Below, in pieces: positions 1 to 6,237 of a stretch of DNA of 12,419 nucleotides. The stretch's first letter is position 1. Each line of letters begins with the position of its first letter. Under the pieces are notes generated by a model. The model was given only the letters and a program-made list of their open reading frames with translations. It was not told the origin of the DNA and searched no databases. A program made the translations under genes and the position numbers. Source of the DNA: an uncultured Actinoplanes sp. GTDB taxonomy: Bacteria > Actinomycetota > Actinomycetes > Mycobacteriales > Micromonosporaceae. The DNA is taken from assembly GCA_934667465.1 (NCBI GenBank), contig CAKUMG010000082.1, positions 1 through 12,419 of the forward strand, given 5' to 3'.

Positions 1-1577
1 ACCTGCTGCCGCGGCTGCGCGACCTGGACGCCCCGCTGCTGACCGTCGTCGGCGGCTCGACGGGCGCGGGCAAGTCGACGCTGGTCAACAGCCTGGTACG
101 GGCGCCGGTGAGCGCCGCCGGCGTGCTGCGCCCGACGACCCGGTCCCCGGTCCTGGTGAGCCACCCCAACGACTCGTCGTGGTTCCGCAAGGGCGAGCTG
201 CTGCCCGGGCTGGTCCGGACCGCGGAGTCCAGTTCGGACCCTCGCACGCTGCAGCTCGTCGCCGCCCCCGCCCTCGGGCCCGGCCTGGCCTTCCTGGACG
301 CGCCCGACGTCGACTCGGTGGTCGAGGGCAACCGCAAGCTGGCGGCACAGCTGCTCGCGGCGGCCGACCTGTGGCTGTTCGTGACGACGGCGGCGCGCTA
401 TGCGGACGCCGTCCCGTGGGAGCTGCTCAAGACGGCCCGGCTGCGCGGCACCGTGATCGCCCTGGTGCTGGACCGGGTGCCCGGCGAGGCGGCTGCGGAG
501 ATCACCGCGCACCTGACCGAGATGCTCGGCGAGAACGACATGGCCGGCGCGCCGCTGTTCATCCTGCCCGAGACGACGCTCGACGGGCAGGGGCTGCTCA
601 CCGAGGACCTCATGCGCCCGCTGCACGACTGGTTCGCGCTGCTCGCGGCGGACGCCAACGCGCGCGCCGCGGTGGTCCGGCAGACCCTCGACGGCGCGCT
701 GATCTCGCTCGGCCCCGCGGTCGAGGGGCTCGCGGCCGCCGCGGACGAGCAGGCCGCCACCGCGCAGGCCCTCGACGAGCGGGTCGCGGTCTCCTACCGG
801 ACCGCGCGGCGCACGCTGGAGGACGGGCTGCACGACGGGCGGCTGCTCCGCGGCGAGGTGCTGGCCCGCTGGCAGGAGTTCGTCGGGACCGGCGAGTTCC
901 TCAAGATGCTCGAGTCGCGGGTCGGCCAGCTGCGGGACCAGATCGTCTCCGCGGTCACCGGGCGCCCGGCGCCGGGCCGCAACCTCAAGGCAGCGCTGGA
1001 GTCGCAGCTGGTGACGCTGGTGCGCGGGATCGCGGCGGACGCTGCCGAGCAGACGTACGCGGCCTGGCAGACCAACCCGGCGGGCAAGCCCCTGCTGGAA
1101 CCGGCCCTCCAGAAACCCGCGGCGGACCTGCCGGAACGCGCCGAGCGCGCGGTCCGCGACTGGCAGCAGTGGGTCCTGGACCTGGTCCGTTCCGAGGCGG
1201 GCGACAAGCGCTTCGTCGCGCGCGGCGCAGCGTACGCGGTCAATGGTGTCGGTCTTGCAGTGATGATCGCGGTCTTCACCTCCACGGCCTTCATCCCCAC
1301 CGGTGCCGAGGTGGCGGTCGGGGCGGGCACGACCGTGGCGGCGCAGAAGGTCCTGGAGGCGATCTTCGGCGACCAGGCGATCCGGACGCTTGCCGACCGG
1401 GCTCGGGCGGAGCTGCTGGCACGCGTTACCGTGCTGCTGGACGCGGAGGCGGCCCGGTTCACGGACCGTACCGCCGCGGTGGGTCTCGAGCTCGAACCGG
1501 GAACCACGCTGCGGCGGGCCGCCACCGAGGTGGAGCGTGCCAGGGAGGAACTCGCGTTGACCGGTACGTCGTCATGA
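1..1577 (+). CDS. Dynamin-like P-loop GTPase, first of a pair (5' end outside window)
   Basis: The frame is open from position 3, so the start lies upstream and about 524 residues are visible. A Walker A/G1 motif, GSTGAGKS, lies at 54-77, a switch-I-like RPTTRSP at about 129-149, and a G3-like DAPD at 297-308. Where G4 (N/TKxD) is expected after a hydrophobic strand there is only LDRV near 469-480, so base recognition looks degenerate. A long helical, Ala/Glu/Arg-rich region follows. A hydrophobic stretch at about 1234-1345 (containing GVGLAVMIAVFTSTAFIP) could be a membrane paddle or hairpin. The stop overlaps the next start (ATGA, 1574-1577), so the two are translationally coupled. Large GTPases of this layout in actinobacteria include the paired DynA/DynB proteins that stabilise FtsZ rings in sporulating Streptomyces. 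Assigning this gene to that pair is inference from pairing and domain layout; a generic YfjP/Era-like GTPase is the alternative. Confidence 0.8.
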   Translation, partial: LLPRLRDLDAPLLTVVGGSTGAGKSTLVNSLVRAPVSAAGVLRPTTRSPVLVSHPNDSSWFRKGELLPGLVRTAESSSDPRTLQLVAAPALGPGLAFLDAPDVDSVVEGNRKLAAQLLAAADLWLFVTTAARYADAVPWELLKTARLRGTVIALVLDRVPGEAAAEITAHLTEMLGENDMAGAPLFILPETTLDGQGLLTEDLMRPLHDWFALLAADANARAAVVRQTLDGALISLGPAVEGLAAAADEQAATAQALDERVAVSYRTARRTLEDGLHDGRLLRGEVLARWQEFVGTGEFLKMLESRVGQLRDQIVSAVTGRPAPGRNLKAALESQLVTLVRGIAADAAEQTYAAWQTNPAGKPLLEPALQKPAADLPERAERAVRDWQQWVLDLVRSEAGDKRFVARGAAYAVNGVGLAVMIAVFTSTAFIPTGAEVAVGAGTTVAAQKVLEAIFGDQAIRTLADRARAELLARVTVLLDAEAARFTDRTAAVGLELEPGTTLRRAATEVERAREELALTGTSS

Positions 1578-3268
1578 GCATCGTCGAGAAGGTCAAGCGC
1601 GCCCTCACCGGCGACGACCGGGTGGACGCCGATCAGCTCTCCGCGCGGCTCGACGCGCTGCAGCGGTTCCTGCGCGTCAGCGAGGGGCACCTGCCCGACA
1701 AGGACCTCGTCGCCGCGCACACGCTCGTCGAGCGCGCCAGCGGCCGCCTCGCGCTGTCCCGCGACCACACCGTGGTCGCGCTGGCCGGCAGCACCGGCAG
1801 CGGCAAGTCCAGTCTGTTCAACGCGCTCGCCCGGCTCAAGCTGTCGCAGGTCGGCGTGCGCCGGCCCACCACCGGCGTCGCGCACGCCTGCGTGTGGGGC
1901 CCGCTCGAACCCGCCAGCCTGCTGCTCGACTGGATCGGCGTCCTGCCCCGGCAGCGTTTCATCCGGGAGAGCGCGCTCGACGGCGACGACGAGGTAGCCC
2001 TGCGCGGCCTGGTCCTGCTCGACCTGCCCGACTTCGACTCCATCGAGCAGGGCCACCGGCTCGAGGTGGACCGCCTGCTCGGCCTCGTCGACCAGGTCGT
2101 CTGGGTGGTCGACCCGCAGAAGTACGGCGACCGCATCCTGCACAACGCGTACCTGCGGCAGTTCCGCTCGCACGCCGACGTGACCATCGTGGTGCTCAAC
2201 CAGGCCGACCGGCTCAGCCCGACCGACACCGAGCTGGTGCTCACCGACCTCAAGCGGCTGCTCGACGAGGACGGCCTCGAGGGCGTGCCCGCCATGGCCA
2301 CCTCCGCGAAGCAGCCCGGCATGCTCAACGAGCTGCGCGGCGCGCTGGAGAAGACGGTCGCCGAGCGGCAGGCCGCGCTGCGCCGGCTCGCCGGGGACCT
2401 CGACGCGGTCGGCGAGGTACTGGCCGCGATGATCGGCCCGCCCGCCGCCGAGGACGAGATCGACCGGGCCACCGTGCGGCAGCTCAGCGACGCGCTCGCC
2501 GCGTCGGCGGGGGTGCCGGCCGTGGCCGAGGCCGCCGCGGGCGCCTACCGGCACCGGGCCGCCGCCAGCACCGGCTGGCCGCTGGTCCGCGGGCTGCGCA
2601 AGCTGCGGCCGGACCCGCTCAAGCGGCTGCACCTGGGCGAGGAATACACGACCCCGGGCGCCGAGGAGCCGTCGAAGGAGCTCGTGCCGGTGCCGCGCAC
2701 CTCGCTGCCGGACGCCGACGCGGCCCAGAAGTCGGCGGTCGGTCTCGCCGTACGCGCCGTCGCCGACCGTGCCGCCGCGCCGATCCCCGACGTCTGGGCA
2801 CCGGCGCTCGCCACGGCCTCCCGCTCCCGGCTCGCCGACCTGCCCGACGCGCTCGACCGCGCCGTGGCGAAGACCGATCTCGGGCTGGACCGCAAGCCGT
2901 TCTGGTGGACCGCGGTCGGCGCGCTGCAGTGGCTGCTCACCATCGCCGCGGTGGCCGGCCTCGGCTGGCTCGTCGCGGGTTACGCGGTGCGGCTGCTGGG
3001 CCTGCCCGAGCTGAACGACCCGAAGATCGGCGCGGTGCCGATGCCCACGTTCCTGCTGCTGGGCGGCCTGTTGCTGGGGCTGGTCCTGGCCCTGGTGCTG
3101 CAACCGATCGTCCACGCGGCGGCGGGGCGCGCGCAACGACGGGCCGAGCAGCGGCTGCGACAGGCGGTCACCGAGGTGGGACGCGACCACGTCGTGGCGC
3201 CGGTCCGCGAGGTGCTCAACGGATACGCCCAGGCGCGCGAGGCGCTCACGGTCGTCCGATCGGAATAG
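1574..3268 (+). CDS. Dynamin-like membrane GTPase, second of the pair (DynB-like)
   Basis: This 564-residue protein starts at the ATG inside the ATGA overlap with the previous gene. There is no close Shine-Dalgarno (an AGGGAGGA lies about 24 nt upstream), so it probably depends on coupled translation. Motifs seen are G1 GSTGSGKS at residues 72-79, switch-I RRPTTG at 96-101, G3-like DLPD at 150-153, G4 NQAD at 209-212 and G5-like TSA at 243-245. The GTPase set is therefore complete apart from Asp in place of the usual G3 glycine. A helical region follows, then two membrane segments at about 444-472 and 492-514 and a charged C-terminal helix. Two C-terminal membrane spans behind a GTPase head fit YfjP-like GTPases and, as I recall it, Streptomyces DynB, which brings a soluble partner to the division septum. 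That role is inference; the GTPase and membrane assignments are direct. Confidence 0.85.
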   Translation: MSIVEKVKRALTGDDRVDADQLSARLDALQRFLRVSEGHLPDKDLVAAHTLVERASGRLALSRDHTVVALAGSTGSGKSSLFNALARLKLSQVGVRRPTTGVAHACVWGPLEPASLLLDWIGVLPRQRFIRESALDGDDEVALRGLVLLDLPDFDSIEQGHRLEVDRLLGLVDQVVWVVDPQKYGDRILHNAYLRQFRSHADVTIVVLNQADRLSPTDTELVLTDLKRLLDEDGLEGVPAMATSAKQPGMLNELRGALEKTVAERQAALRRLAGDLDAVGEVLAAMIGPPAAEDEIDRATVRQLSDALAASAGVPAVAEAAAGAYRHRAAASTGWPLVRGLRKLRPDPLKRLHLGEEYTTPGAEEPSKELVPVPRTSLPDADAAQKSAVGLAVRAVADRAAAPIPDVWAPALATASRSRLADLPDALDRAVAKTDLGLDRKPFWWTAVGALQWLLTIAAVAGLGWLVAGYAVRLLGLPELNDPKIGAVPMPTFLLLGGLLLGLVLALVLQPIVHAAAGRAQRRAEQRLRQAVTEVGRDHVVAPVREVLNGYAQAREALTVVRSE

Positions 3269-3302
3269 CGACCGCGGGCGGTTCCGCCGGTAGGCTCGCG
3301 AC
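3267..3302 (+). promoter_or_regulatory. Candidate promoter of a leaderless transcript
   Basis: A -10-like TAGGCT (3291-3296, fitting TAnnnT) lies six bases before the ATG at 3303, the usual distance from a -10 box to the first transcribed base. GCGACC at 3268-3273 is a weak -35 candidate with a 17-bp spacer. No Shine-Dalgarno is seen between TAGGCT and the ATG. The A of the start codon is therefore likely +1, giving a leaderless mRNA, which is common in actinobacteria. Confidence 0.45.
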
Positions 3303-4526
3303 ATGGCGGCACCTCAGAATCCGTACGACGCGGTCCTGCACGCGGCCCGCGACGTGGCGAAGCTCGGCTGCGCCCTGGACGCCGAGATGCTGGGCACCGC
3401 GTTGCTGGGCAGCGTCTATTCGATCGCCGAGCACGACCGGGCCGAGGCGGTGCGCGAGTTCGTCGGCGGCTTCCTCAGCGCCACCACGCGGCGCCGGACG
3501 GCCTCGGCCACCACGATCCGCGAGGTCTTCGCGGCGCTGGTGCCCGACGCCGAGGGTGCCGCCGAGGTCCGCCGCGGCGCGCAGGCGCCGGTCTGGGTGG
3601 CGCAGCTCGGGCGGGTCCGGCCCACCGGCTGTTATGCCTACGGCGACGTGTACGGCGACCAGACGTCCTATCTGGTCACCTTCGCCTACGACGACACCGA
3701 GGACGGCGGGCCCGAGCACGCGGTGGTCGCCCTCGTCGACCACAACATCGGCATCACCAAGGACGTCTTCGTGGGCGGCCCGGCGGAGCGCATCCTCGGC
3801 CAGGTCCGCGAGATGTGCGCGACCGACGAGCTGACCTGGTTCCGCGAGGAGGACCCGGCGCGGCTGCGCGGCGAGGTCCACCGGCACCTCGAGATCACCG
3901 ACGAGCTGGGCAGCCTCCCCGCGGACGGCAACCTCGCCACCGACCGGGCGCTCGCCACGGCCCGCCTCGCGCTGCTGCCCCGGTCGACAGTGCCCGCGCC
4001 CGCCGAGCCGCCCGAGCTGAACGGGCCCGACCGCGAGACGCTGCTGCGCGACTTCCTGCGCTCGCCGGAGGCCGCCCGCTTCACCCTCGACAAGGTCGCC
4101 GCCGACGACGAACTCGCCTCGCTGCACTTCTGCCTGAGCCTGCTCCTCGACCACGCGGGCAGCCTGCCCGACCCCGACCCGCTGCGCTGGAGCCCTGCGG
4201 TGGCCGGCCTGTTCCTGCTCGACTGGGTGCACCGCCGCGCCGTGCTCGACATGGACGACGCCGCCATGCTGCCCCGCGTGACCCGTGCCTGGTCGGCCTA
4301 CGCGATGCGCAGGAAGGGCCTGCCCGAGGCGGCGGCGGAGCAGACGGACGAGCTCGTCGAGGAGATGATCCCCGAGTTCGCCCGCCTCTATGCCACCGGC
4401 GAGAAGCGCAGCCCGGCCACGGCCGCGGTCGCCCAGCTCATCTCCGAGGGCGTCGACCCCGACGACCCGGAGGCGATCGACGCCTGGATCGAGACCAACC
4501 GCAACCGGCTCGCCGACGACACCTAG
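3303..4526 (+). CDS. Conserved-looking cytoplasmic protein of unknown function
   Basis: I do not recognise the family. The product has 407 residues with no signal peptide, membrane span or metal-binding cluster. It appears to have two parts. The N-terminal half (about 1-220) mixes helices with a strand-rich stretch around 100-145. A Pro-rich linker at about 226-242 (PRSTVPAPAEPPELNGPDRE) leads to an all-helical C-terminal half. The very end, around residues 380-403, contains EGVDPDDPEAIDAWIE, an acidic turn followed by an amphipathic helix. Codons end almost always in G or C along the whole length, which supports a real gene. The ATG at 3303 is chosen because it sits six bases after a good -10 box. 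The gene lies 34 bp after the GTPase pair but probably has its own promoter. It converges on the next gene with a 7-bp gap. Confidence 0.75.
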   Translation: MAAPQNPYDAVLHAARDVAKLGCALDAEMLGTALLGSVYSIAEHDRAEAVREFVGGFLSATTRRRTASATTIREVFAALVPDAEGAAEVRRGAQAPVWVAQLGRVRPTGCYAYGDVYGDQTSYLVTFAYDDTEDGGPEHAVVALVDHNIGITKDVFVGGPAERILGQVREMCATDELTWFREEDPARLRGEVHRHLEITDELGSLPADGNLATDRALATARLALLPRSTVPAPAEPPELNGPDRETLLRDFLRSPEAARFTLDKVAADDELASLHFCLSLLLDHAGSLPDPDPLRWSPAVAGLFLLDWVHRRAVLDMDDAAMLPRVTRAWSAYAMRRKGLPEAAAEQTDELVEEMIPEFARLYATGEKRSPATAAVAQLISEGVDPDDPEAIDAWIETNRNRLADDT

Positions 4527-4533
4527 GGCCTGG

Positions 4534-5823
4534 TCAGCGGGCGTGGTGGCGGCCCGGGCGCGAGCTGCGCTGCCGGGATGCCGAGCGTGTGTCGTCGTGC
4601 GGGTGGTTGGCGCGGTGGCCGCCGAAGTAGGCGCGCTTGCTGTTGGTGGTGTCGCTCCGGTGCCGGCGGGGGCTGTTGTGCGTCCGCTCCGCCGGGCGGG
4701 TGGCTCGGATGTTGTGCGGGTGTTCGGTCACTGCCGGCCTCCGGTGTTCTTCCTCGTGCTCGGATCGGTCCTGCGCGCGGTCGCACCACCGCGCCGCGTC
4801 GTCGTGGTCGCGCCCGCCGCCGTCGTAGCCGTCGCCGTCGTCGTCGCCGCCGGAGTCCTGACCACCGCCGTCGTCGTGGTAGCCGTCGTCGGGCTCGGCG
4901 GGCTCGTCGGGCTCGTCGGGCTCGGCGGGGATCTCGGGGACGTCGGGCTGGGCCGGGCCGTCGGGCTCCTCCGGGTAGGCGGGCCAGCCGGGGTCGACAC
5001 CCCAGTCCGGCAGGCCGGTCTCCGGCGGATGACTCGGTGGCTCTGGCCGTACGGGATCTGTGGGTTCGACCGGCTTCGACGGGCGCGCCGGTCGGGTCGG
5101 TTCCGGCTTCGGCTTCGCGGAAGGCTTCGCGGAAGGCTTCGCGGGAGGCTTCGCGGAAGGCTTCGCGGGAGGCTTCGCGGGAGGCTTCGAGGGGCGCGTC
5201 GGAGCCGGCTTGTCCCGCGGCGACGACGAGGACGATGACGGCTTGCTGCCTTCGGGCGTCCGGTCACCTCCATGCGGCTCGTCGGCGGCCCGGGTGGGCC
5301 AAGGTCCGGTCCGCGACGGCCGGGAATCAGCGGTCCGCGTCGGCTCGGCGCCGGCGGTCCGGGACGGCCGGGCACCGGGTCGGGGCGATGGGCGGGTGTC
5401 CGCATCGGACTTGTTCGTCGGCGGTGGCGCGGATTGGCCGGATTGCCGGGGTGTGCGCGTGGCGGGAGTTCCGGGCGCGGTGCTCGACCCGTACGGCCGC
5501 GGTTTGCTCCGCTGTTGTTGACCTTGCAGTCCGGGCGTCGGCGAAGCGGTGCCCTGCGCCGGGGGCAGCCGAACCGGCCCCGTCGACGGCGGCGGCAGGA
5601 ACGGCACATCGGTCACCGGGGGCCGTTCTCCGGCCAGCTCCTGGGAGCCCGCGGTGATCGCGGCGAGGGTCGGCAGCGACGCCAGCCCCACCAGCATCAC
5701 CACTATCAGCACATAACGACGCGTGGGCCCGGAAAAGCCCTCGGCGCTGTAGACCCCGTTCAGCCGCTTGCGCAGCACCTTGATCGGCGGTACGAGGCCG
5801 TCGTCGTCCGTCTGCTCCGGCAC
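4534..5823 (-). CDS. Single-pass membrane protein with Pro/Lys-rich low-complexity outer region
   Basis: The family is not recognised. From a GTG at 5823-5821 the product has 429 residues. An upstream TTG (5847) and GTG (5832) are in frame, but only the 5823 GTG has a well-spaced Shine-Dalgarno. Residues 1-36 are cytoplasmic and basic (KVLRKRL, RR); one membrane span covers about 37-58 (YVLIVVMLVGLASLPTLAAI). The rest should lie outside the cell. It runs through Pro/Thr/Gln-rich sequence, a Lys-Pro-Ala repeat near 210-240, an acidic Glu-Pro-Asp then Asp-Gly stretch near 285-345, and a His/Arg-rich tail to the end. No enzymatic domain is visible. The Pro/Lys part could span the cell wall, which is inference. 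G/C-ending codons persist through the basic tail, arguing against a frameshift there. A cell-envelope anchor or surface scaffold is possible but unproven. Confidence 0.7.
   Translation of the reverse strand: MPEQTDDDGLVPPIKVLRKRLNGVYSAEGFSGPTRRYVLIVVMLVGLASLPTLAAITAGSQELAGERPPVTDVPFLPPPSTGPVRLPPAQGTASPTPGLQGQQQRSKPRPYGSSTAPGTPATRTPRQSGQSAPPPTNKSDADTRPSPRPGARPSRTAGAEPTRTADSRPSRTGPWPTRAADEPHGGDRTPEGSKPSSSSSSPRDKPAPTRPSKPPAKPPAKPSAKPPAKPSAKPSAKPKPEPTRPARPSKPVEPTDPVRPEPPSHPPETGLPDWGVDPGWPAYPEEPDGPAQPDVPEIPAEPDEPDEPAEPDDGYHDDGGGQDSGGDDDGDGYDGGGRDHDDAARWCDRAQDRSEHEEEHRRPAVTEHPHNIRATRPAERTHNSPRRHRSDTTNSKRAYFGGHRANHPHDDTRSASRQRSSRPGRHHAR
4885..4930 (-). repeat. Short 9-bp-class repeat encoding Glu-Pro-Asp/Ala units
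   Basis: On the plus strand, near-identical nine-base units of the form GGGCTCGTC and GGGCTCGGC follow one another. Read on the minus strand they give the repeating PDE/PAE pattern of the acidic part of the membrane protein. This is an in-frame coding repeat. Confidence 0.6.
5111..5182 (-). repeat. 12-bp tandem repeat encoding Lys-Pro-(Pro/Ser)-Ala
   Basis: Six consecutive copies of GGCTTCGCGGAA or GGCTTCGCGGGA (plus strand) run without interruption, with degenerate units on both sides (5105-5110 and 5183-5194). In the minus-strand gene each copy encodes four residues, giving the AKPPAKPSAKP pattern. Copies differ only at one base, which switches Ser and Pro. The unit length is a multiple of three, so gain or loss of copies would keep the frame. 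Confidence 0.9.
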
Positions 5824-5830
5824 GCCCCGC

Positions 5831-5839
5831 ACCCTCCCC
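5831..5839 (-). promoter_or_regulatory. Shine-Dalgarno that decides the GTG start at 5823
   Basis: On the minus strand GGGGAGG (5839-5833) ends nine bases before the GTG at 5823. The same motif abuts or overlaps the two more upstream in-frame starts (GTG 5832, TTG 5847), so those cannot use it. Confidence 0.6.
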
Positions 5840-5848
5840 AGAGTCAAA

Positions 5849-5862
5849 GATCCACATGGATC
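5849..5862. promoter_or_regulatory. Inverted repeat GATCCA-CA-TGGATC, operator candidate
   Basis: Six-base arms separated by two bases lie in the probable 5' leader of the minus-strand membrane protein, about 26 bp upstream of its start codon. The size suits a small dimeric DNA-binding protein, but none is known for it. Confidence 0.3.
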
Positions 5863-5905
5863 ATTCGCGGCTAGTGGGGTGAACGAGGGAGGCGGCGGCG
5901 AGCAG

Positions 5906-5921
5906 CGGCACCCCGGTGCCG
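5906..5921. promoter_or_regulatory. Inverted repeat CGGCACC-CC-GGTGCCG, operator candidate
   Basis: Perfect seven-base arms with a two-base centre. It lies just downstream of the minus-strand promoter candidate (predicted start near 5929), where a bound repressor would block transcription. With only two unpaired bases it is more likely a DNA-level site than an RNA hairpin. Confidence 0.4.
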
Positions 5922-5935
5922 TTACGGCGGAAGTG

Positions 5936-5963
5936 ACCGTACGAAGCTCGCTAATCAGGTCAA
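5936..5963 (-). promoter_or_regulatory. Candidate sigma-70-type promoter for the minus-strand membrane protein
   Basis: Read on the minus strand, TTGACC (5963-5958), a 16-bp spacer and TACGGT (5941-5936) form a good actinobacterial housekeeping promoter. Transcription would start near 5929, leaving a leader of about 105 nt that carries two inverted repeats before the GTG. Confidence 0.5.
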
Positions 5964-6067
5964 AAGCACCCGCTGGAGAGACGGCAATATTTCAGATCTG
6001 TGATCGTCGCGACCTGTGGCGGGACTCACGTTCTCTGCGAGTATGAGGGCGACGGCAGCGCCGCTGT

Positions 6068-6091
6068 CACCCTCCGGCGATCCGGAGGGTG
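6068..6091 (+). promoter_or_regulatory. Leader hairpin upstream of bkdA (10-bp stem, CGAT loop)
   Basis: CACCCTCCGG pairs perfectly with CCGGAGGGTG around a four-base loop. G-T wobble pairs can extend it by two. The hairpin is strong and lies about 147 nt before the bkdA start. A second hairpin, CCCC-GGC-GGGG followed by TCTTT, lies at 6107-6122, so a small attenuator is conceivable. Confidence 0.45.
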
Positions 6092-6192
6092 GTGGGGGCC
6101 GTCACTCCCCGGCGGGGTCTTTGATCACGCCATCGGGCCGCGCGGCAACCTCACCCGGGCGCGCGCGGTTCACCACAGGTCAGCCGCGCGGA

Positions 6193-6205
6193 CGGGTGAC
6201 ACCCG
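6193..6205. promoter_or_regulatory. Palindrome CGGGTGACACCCG, operator candidate for bkdABC
   Basis: Perfect six-base arms around one central base, located 32 bp upstream of the bkdA start. This position suits a repressor or roadblock site. No regulator can be named from sequence alone. Confidence 0.35.
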
Positions 6206-6237
6206 CCGCGGGCGCAGATGAGGAACAGGGAGACAGG

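Larger units (their letters stand above)
5848..6237. other. Divergent intergenic region between the membrane protein gene and bkdA
   Basis: No gene is supported here; short frames crossing it lack ribosome sites and G/C-ending codon bias. It holds the minus-strand promoter, an AT-rich patch at about 5985-6004 containing CAATAT and the palindrome CAGATCTG, and inverted repeats at 5906-5921, 6068-6091, 6107-6117 and 6193-6205. I found no convincing -35/-10 pair for bkdA. The AT-rich patch is the likeliest place, which would give bkdA a leader of roughly 230 nt with several hairpins. Confidence 0.5.

Noticed and set aside
179..1573. 5' extension of the second GTPase frame across the first gene
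   Set aside because: It is Arg/Ala/Gly-rich shadow sequence opposite a well-biased GTPase frame; homologous-looking sequence begins at the ATG at 1574.
794..3304. 836-residue open frame on the minus strand opposite the GTPases
   Set aside because: It is an antisense shadow caused by high GC. The plus strand carries intact G motifs and membrane segments; the minus frame has none.
1894..3834. 646-residue plus-strand frame overlapping two genes
   Set aside because: Arg/Ala/Pro-dominated composition with no ribosome site; the real frames here are the GTPase and the 407-residue protein.
4390..5657. Plus-strand frames through the membrane protein gene (282 and 359 residues)
   Set aside because: They show repetitive Arg/Gly translations of the repeat on the wrong strand. 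The minus frame has a membrane span, a start with ribosome site and consistent G/C third positions.
6016..6237. Longer N-terminus for BkdA from an ATG at 6016
   Set aside because: The extra 74 residues have no family similarity and cross the leader hairpins; the ATG at 6238 has a well-placed ribosome site.
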